Made by a program: the position numbers and the translations under genes. Below, piece by piece: positions 60,325 through 64,000 of a stretch of 64,000 bases of DNA (positions are counted from its first letter, which is position 1; each line of letters begins with the position of its first letter). The notes beneath the pieces are model-generated. The model searched no databases and was not told the origin of the DNA. It saw nothing but the letters and a program-made list of their open reading frames with translations. Origin of the DNA: Pseudomonas knackmussii B13 (GTDB taxonomy: Bacteria; Pseudomonadota; Gammaproteobacteria; Pseudomonadales; Pseudomonadaceae); the NCBI RefSeq assembly GCF_000689415.1, contig NZ_HG322950.1:4595501-4659500 (forward strand), read 5' to 3'.

Positions 60325-61581
60325 TCAATGAGAGCGATTAACGCCCCTCACTTTTCGTCTGCCTACTTGCCGGCGAAATTCACGATAGTGACACCAGCGC
60401 ACATGCGTCAGTGCCAATCCGTAGTTCAGATGCAATTCGAGGACTTCTTTTCTCGCAGCTAGCAACGTTTTACCTGCATAGTGGGGCCTCGTGACCTCCA
60501 GGCCTGTAGGATCTGCATGCCCCAGCAGATCCGCAATAATCTCAGCCGAAACACCTCGTTGCCGCAACTGCTCAGCAAACGTTCGGCGAAGGCTGCGCGC
60601 GCCCCATCCCCCCTCGCTGGTCGCAATCTCACAACTACGATCCAGGTAACCGGCCACACGATCATAGCCCATGAAAAAACGGCTGGCCTGACGAGAGAAC
60701 AGGTGCATCTCACTAAAGGAAAGCTCCGGAAACAACTGGCTTGATCCTTTCCCTCCGCACTCGCTCCGCCGTTCCTCAACAAACTCTAGAAATCCCATAT
60801 CGATCAGCAACTGTGAAGCCGGGACTTTCCGGCGCGCATGCGGAGTTTTGACACTCTGATGCTTACCATCATCGTTTACGTGGATGATCCACATCGACTC
60901 TTCAAACTGAATGTCCTTGAGTTGCAGTTGACATATTTCATTGAGTCTCAGCCCACACAATACTCCGAGAGGAACGAGCCAAAACTTAAACGGCAGTGGT
61001 TCCCATAACGGCTTTCTACCAATATCACCAGTCACCTGATAGACGTAACCATCAAACAGTTTCTGCAGATCCGGCAGACTAAATGGCGGCGTCACATCCA
61101 CTGGCGGTCGCTCGTAGGAGGACTCAACCACCAAGTCTTCTGAGATGTATCCCTCCGCCTTGGCCGCGCGTACCAGACTATTAAACAACGCGTAATACCG
61201 CTCGAGCGTTGAGCCTTGCCCGTCAGAGTAACGCTCCAAATGCAGATGCAATTTCGTGCGCAGCATCGTTATATCGGTTTTTCCCAACGAGCTTACGCTC
61301 CTATTGGGATCCACCGCTGTTAGCAACTCAATCAGACTGGTAACTCTACTACGCAATTGAGCCGAATGTTTGACGCTGGGCGAGCTCTCTCGAATGTGAG
61401 ACTCAATGAAGTCAGCCGCAAACTCGCTCAGGAGTGGGGCCGCCTGCATCCGTTGGAACTGTCGAATAGGTCCCTCCAGAATCCTAATCAACTCGAAAGC
61501 ATAAGTAGAACCGGCGGGCGTTTTGTAACAAACCTCGACCCCTGGAATCACGCTGAGGCGCAGTTCCTGAAGCTCACTCAT
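60325..61581 (-). CDS. Tyrosine-type site-specific integrase
   Basis: 418 residues from MSELQELRL with GAGAGG upstream. The catalytic core lies in the last 230 residues: CGLRLNEICQLQLKDI (Arg I), KTPHARRKVP, ARSLRRTFAEQL (the His of the HxxR box is Ser), LLGHADPTG and PHYAGKT (Tyr). It probably integrated this mobilisable island. It faces away from mobA, the usual order at an element end. No tRNA gene was found next to it within the window. Confidence 0.83.
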   Translation of the reverse strand: MSELQELRLSVIPGVEVCYKTPAGSTYAFELIRILEGPIRQFQRMQAAPLLSEFAADFIESHIRESSPSVKHSAQLRSRVTSLIELLTAVDPNRSVSSLGKTDITMLRTKLHLHLERYSDGQGSTLERYYALFNSLVRAAKAEGYISEDLVVESSYERPPVDVTPPFSLPDLQKLFDGYVYQVTGDIGRKPLWEPLPFKFWLVPLGVLCGLRLNEICQLQLKDIQFEESMWIIHVNDDGKHQSVKTPHARRKVPASQLLIDMGFLEFVEERRSECGGKGSSQLFPELSFSEMHLFSRQASRFFMGYDRVAGYLDRSCEIATSEGGWGARSLRRTFAEQLRQRGVSAEIIADLLGHADPTGLEVTRPHYAGKTLLAARKEVLELHLNYGLALTHVRWCHYREFRRQVGRRKVRGVNRSH

Positions 61582-62271
61582 AGTCCTCTCCATTCATGGT
61601 TAATGCAGGAGAAGGCTAAGAGCAAAGGCGATGCCCGACAAGAGGCGAATTTCGTCGAGAGCCTCACCGTGAGACTTTCGGAAAGTGGCAAAACTCCAAC
61701 CAAACCCGATCCAGTAGCGGACTTCATACGTCGAAATAGTTCATTCAGTTATTCAAAACTGATAAAAAATATTTATCCTTGTCAAAACAGGCTCAAGCAG
61801 GTATGGCCTATCAAGGCACCCCGGTTCAGCATTACGTCAATAAGGCTGGACGAAGCACAGCCCGCGCACATCAGCCCGCACTGCTCGGCTGACGCGCACC
61901 TCGACTCCGCAACTGCTCTCCTGCAAAGCGCTACAAGTGCAGGCAGAAAGGCGTGACGCTGCAGCTCTTCTTAACCACTAAGAGGCACTCTGGTGGCAGC
62001 CGACACGTTACCGAATGGGACACTACAGGTTTTCTGCGTGAGAACTTTCTGGCGTCGCCTTGGCAAAATTGACAAGCTGTCAAACTATAAGCGGCGGATT
62101 TACTCGAAGTGCGATTAAACTAGTGCGCTTATAACTCTCCAAGGGCATGCTGCTCGCCTCCGCCGCTGCACGCGCAATCGTTTTTCCTCTTGCACACCGC
62201 CAACCAAGTGTGGTTAGAATTCCCCAGCCAAGGAGGCGAGACCAGATAAATTAATCTTGGAGCTCGGCAAA
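61582..62271. other. Non-coding stretch beside the integrase
   Basis: About 690 bp without a supported gene. The attachment site of the island could lie here, but no tRNA or obvious direct repeat was found. Confidence 0.4.
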
Positions 62272-62712
62272 ATGACATACTGGCTTATGGTGGATTACGG
62301 GGAGTTCGATGCGCAGGGTATCGGGAAATTTACCGGACCAAGTGCAATGCATTATTCCACTGAGCTCTCCCAATTCCAGTGTATTGGTTGGATATTGGAG
62401 TGCCTCGACAAGACCAATGGGTTTTGCATCCGATTCGATATCAGAGTTGATGAGAAAGACTATGAGCGTGAGGGACTTCTGACGGTTGGCAGGCTCAGTG
62501 AGGCGGCTGCCAGTGCCTTGTTGGAGACTTATGATTGGGAAGAGCGGTTTGAGATTGTCTGGACGGCCATTGATGCAGAGCAAAAGGATATCGCATTAGG
62601 GCTCAACTACGAAGAAGAGCAAAACTTCTGGCCCTGCTTCGAAAAAGTCGCCAAGGCTTCGAAAGCTGAAGATATCCTTACTCTCTATAAGGATGCGCTG
62701 AGCGAACCTTAA
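62272..62712 (+). CDS. Hypothetical protein
   Basis: 146 residues from MTYWLMVDYGEFD behind GGAG. Acidic, with a beta-rich first half and helical second half (DWEERFEIVWTAIDAEQKDIALGLNYEEEQNFW). Resembles small immunity-like proteins but no family can be named. It stands alone. Confidence 0.52.
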   Translation: MTYWLMVDYGEFDAQGIGKFTGPSAMHYSTELSQFQCIGWILECLDKTNGFCIRFDIRVDEKDYEREGLLTVGRLSEAAASALLETYDWEERFEIVWTAIDAEQKDIALGLNYEEEQNFWPCFEKVAKASKAEDILTLYKDALSEP

Positions 62713-63539
62713 ATCATGAACATGCCGGCGCCAAAACTATACTAAGCCTTGATCGTTCCTGAGGGTGGAGGACTTCCAGGTTAGGCATAGCGAGGCGAAC
62801 TAACAACTTATCCGAGCACTGCGGCGATGTTCAACTGCAATGTTCGCCAGAAGAACATTCGCTCATAGCTAACTAGTCATTTAAGACTATCCCATCCTTT
62901 CTGAGCATGGATGCTCCTCCTCACCATCGCTGCACACCTCGGACAAACCTTACAGTCGCGTGCGCAGTGCGCTTGTAGCTGACGGCGGCATCCAACTAGA
63001 AGCAAATAGAAGCGAAATCCAAATAGCTCAGCTGAGCAGGTCGGACAAGCGCTAAGAAGCTCTGTAGCTTGCAGAGGTGATGCTTGGCCTGCTGTTCCTG
63101 GCCCAGTTAGTTTCTGCTCGACTAGACGTGTAGGCCTTGGCGCCCCCTTTGGGTAGCCCGCGATACGCTCAAACCTAAAGTGGCCCACAGTTACTCATAG
63201 CACTGCCGATTGACGCAGTTCTTTCTCGCAAACAACACCTGCCCCGGATAGGGTGTTGGCGTGTTGCAGCGACTCGTGGAAAGAGAACGCTGCAAGACAG
63301 GAAGAAGAGCGCCGCGCTGTTGCCGAGTAGCGTGCGCTCATGACAGAACAGTCTAATCATTCTGCGCAATCAACACATATTACTGCGCCTTAGCCCCGCC
63401 CCAGGCAGTTGCTCGCAAAGGAGGGGCAACATCCTATCTATGCAGGCGAATTGCCCTTTAACGAGGTAGGGATAGTGCACAAGGAACAGCAGTGCGGCCG
63501 AGGTAGCCACACCGCTAGGCGATCAAACGAGAGGCTACC
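62713..63539. other. Gap with at most one doubtful small gene
   Basis: A minus-strand frame at 62877-63188 encodes CPTC...CKVCPRC cysteine pairs and could be a small zinc-ribbon protein, but codon use and the lack of a ribosome site leave it doubtful. Nothing else is supported. Confidence 0.3.
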
Positions 63540-63911
63540 TTAGCCTTGGAGCCAGGACTCAACTGCGTCGGAGCCGTATTGCGCCTTCCAGGCCTTCAGC
63601 GTTTTTTGGTTCCCGCCTTTGGTCTCGACTACCTCGCCGGTGTGCGGGTTTTTATAAACCTTCACCACGCGCAGACGGCGCTTGGTACGCCCCGTACCAG
63701 TCGCCCGCGCAACCGCGCCGCGTGCCGATTCCGGATCGAGAATCGCTACAACATCACGCAAAGACTTGCCGTAGGCGCCCATCAGTTCCCGGAGTTTTTC
63801 CTCGAACTGAATTTCCTGCTGCAGCGCCGCGTCTTTCTTCAGGGACTCCAAGTGCGCCAACTGTTCAGCAAGTGCTTTTTCAGCCGCGCGGAATTCTGCG
63901 ATTTTGGACAT
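63540..63911 (-). CDS. MvaT-family H-NS-like xenogeneic silencer
   Basis: 123 residues with the two MvaT domains: N-terminal coiled-coil oligomerisation region (MSKIAEFRAAEKALAEQLAHLES...) and C-terminal DNA-binding segment VVKVYKNPHTGEVVETKGGNQKTLKAWKAQYG. The central LRELMGAYGKSLRDVVAILDP linker is also conserved. MvaT/MvaU coat AT-rich, horizontally acquired DNA in Pseudomonas. A copy at the end of an accessory island may be island-borne and control the island or help its host silencing; chromosomal origin cannot be excluded. Confidence 0.86.
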   Translation of the reverse strand: MSKIAEFRAAEKALAEQLAHLESLKKDAALQQEIQFEEKLRELMGAYGKSLRDVVAILDPESARGAVARATGTGRTKRRLRVVKVYKNPHTGEVVETKGGNQKTLKAWKAQYGSDAVESWLQG

Positions 63912-64000
63912 TTAAGGTTCCCCCCTAGAAGAAGTATTCATCCCCACAACTGTATCGAATGCTCGCTTTCTCTGCCATCAAAATTGGCAGCACGACAAAT

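Noticed and set aside
61357..61956. Plus-strand open frame overlapping the integrase start
   Set aside because: It begins antisense to the integrase and continues into unrelated sequence with no recognisable protein features.
60206..62271. tRNA gene as island attachment site
   Set aside because: No cloverleaf or T-loop/CCA pattern was found near either side of the integrase.

Overview
The window reads as a chromosome segment of a high-GC gamma-proteobacterium of the genus Pseudomonas. The main clues are an OprD-family porin, a MvaT-type H-NS protein, many LysR/FixJ/MerR regulators and the aromatic-acid (3-oxoadipate-type) gene content. The species cannot be fixed from the sequence. Positions 1-13.8 kb and 16.3-32.7 kb have uniform, strongly GC-biased codon use. 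From about 32.7 kb to the right end the composition is more AT-rich and patchy, with mobility genes, gene remnants and short orphan genes: this is an accessory island.

Region 1 (1-13.8 kb) holds regulation and small redox or hydrolytic enzymes: an arylesterase/haloperoxidase-type hydrolase, a MerR-SDR pair, a very large kinase-like/AAA/GAF/PAS/histidine-kinase regulator with its FixJ-type response regulator, a GlxA-type AraC regulator, a LysR regulator divergent from a receiver-only protein, an NDH-2-like flavoprotein and a metallo-beta-lactamase-fold hydrolase. A small tyrosine recombinase and a full IS1182-type element (14.65-16.32 kb) follow.

Region 2 (16.5-32.7 kb) is a catabolic supercluster. 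An itaconyl/mesaconyl-CoA hydratase-like gene, an acyl-CoA dehydrogenase and a citramalyl/malyl-CoA lyase-like gene form one operon. Beyond an OprD porin come thiolase, a PcaD-like hydrolase, a lactonase-like hydrolase, LysR, cyclase-family hydrolase, SDR, both subunits of a 3-oxoacid CoA-transferase, TesB thioesterase, MFS carrier, muconolactone isomerase (CatC) and a 4-hydroxybutyrate/itaconate-type CoA-transferase. Four transcription units carry the same TTTCG-N5-(C/G)CAAA-like operator, so one LysR protein may run the whole set. The gene content fits a modified 3-oxoadipate pathway for a methyl-substituted muconolactone, yielding methylsuccinyl-CoA and then pyruvate plus acetyl-CoA through citramalyl-CoA.

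Region 3 (32.7-53.4 kb) is a defence island. It has a HEPN gene beside a nuclease-like gene, an Abi_C-type protein, an inverted-order hipA-hipB module behind four operators spaced exactly 42 bp, a TIR-like/TPR gene, a broken ThsB-like TIR gene and a SLATT membrane protein. Its centrepiece is a tight five-gene operon (49567 to 45211, minus strand): PfkB/deoxyribosyltransferase-like, TIR-TGT fusion, OGG-type glycosylase, QueC-like, and a small TIR protein that starts Met-Gly-Gly. The QueC/TGT/OGG trio is the hallmark of type IV CBASS, but no CD-NTase is present; this is the best candidate for an undescribed system. Another TIR protein and dead IS30 and IS21 pieces close the region.

Region 4 (53.5-64 kb) has a five-gene operon of zinc-finger and antitoxin-like proteins without toxins, two phosphatase operons on either side of an octamer tandem repeat, a mobilisation module (candidate oriT, mobC, mobA), a tyrosine integrase, a few unknown genes and a MvaT-family protein.
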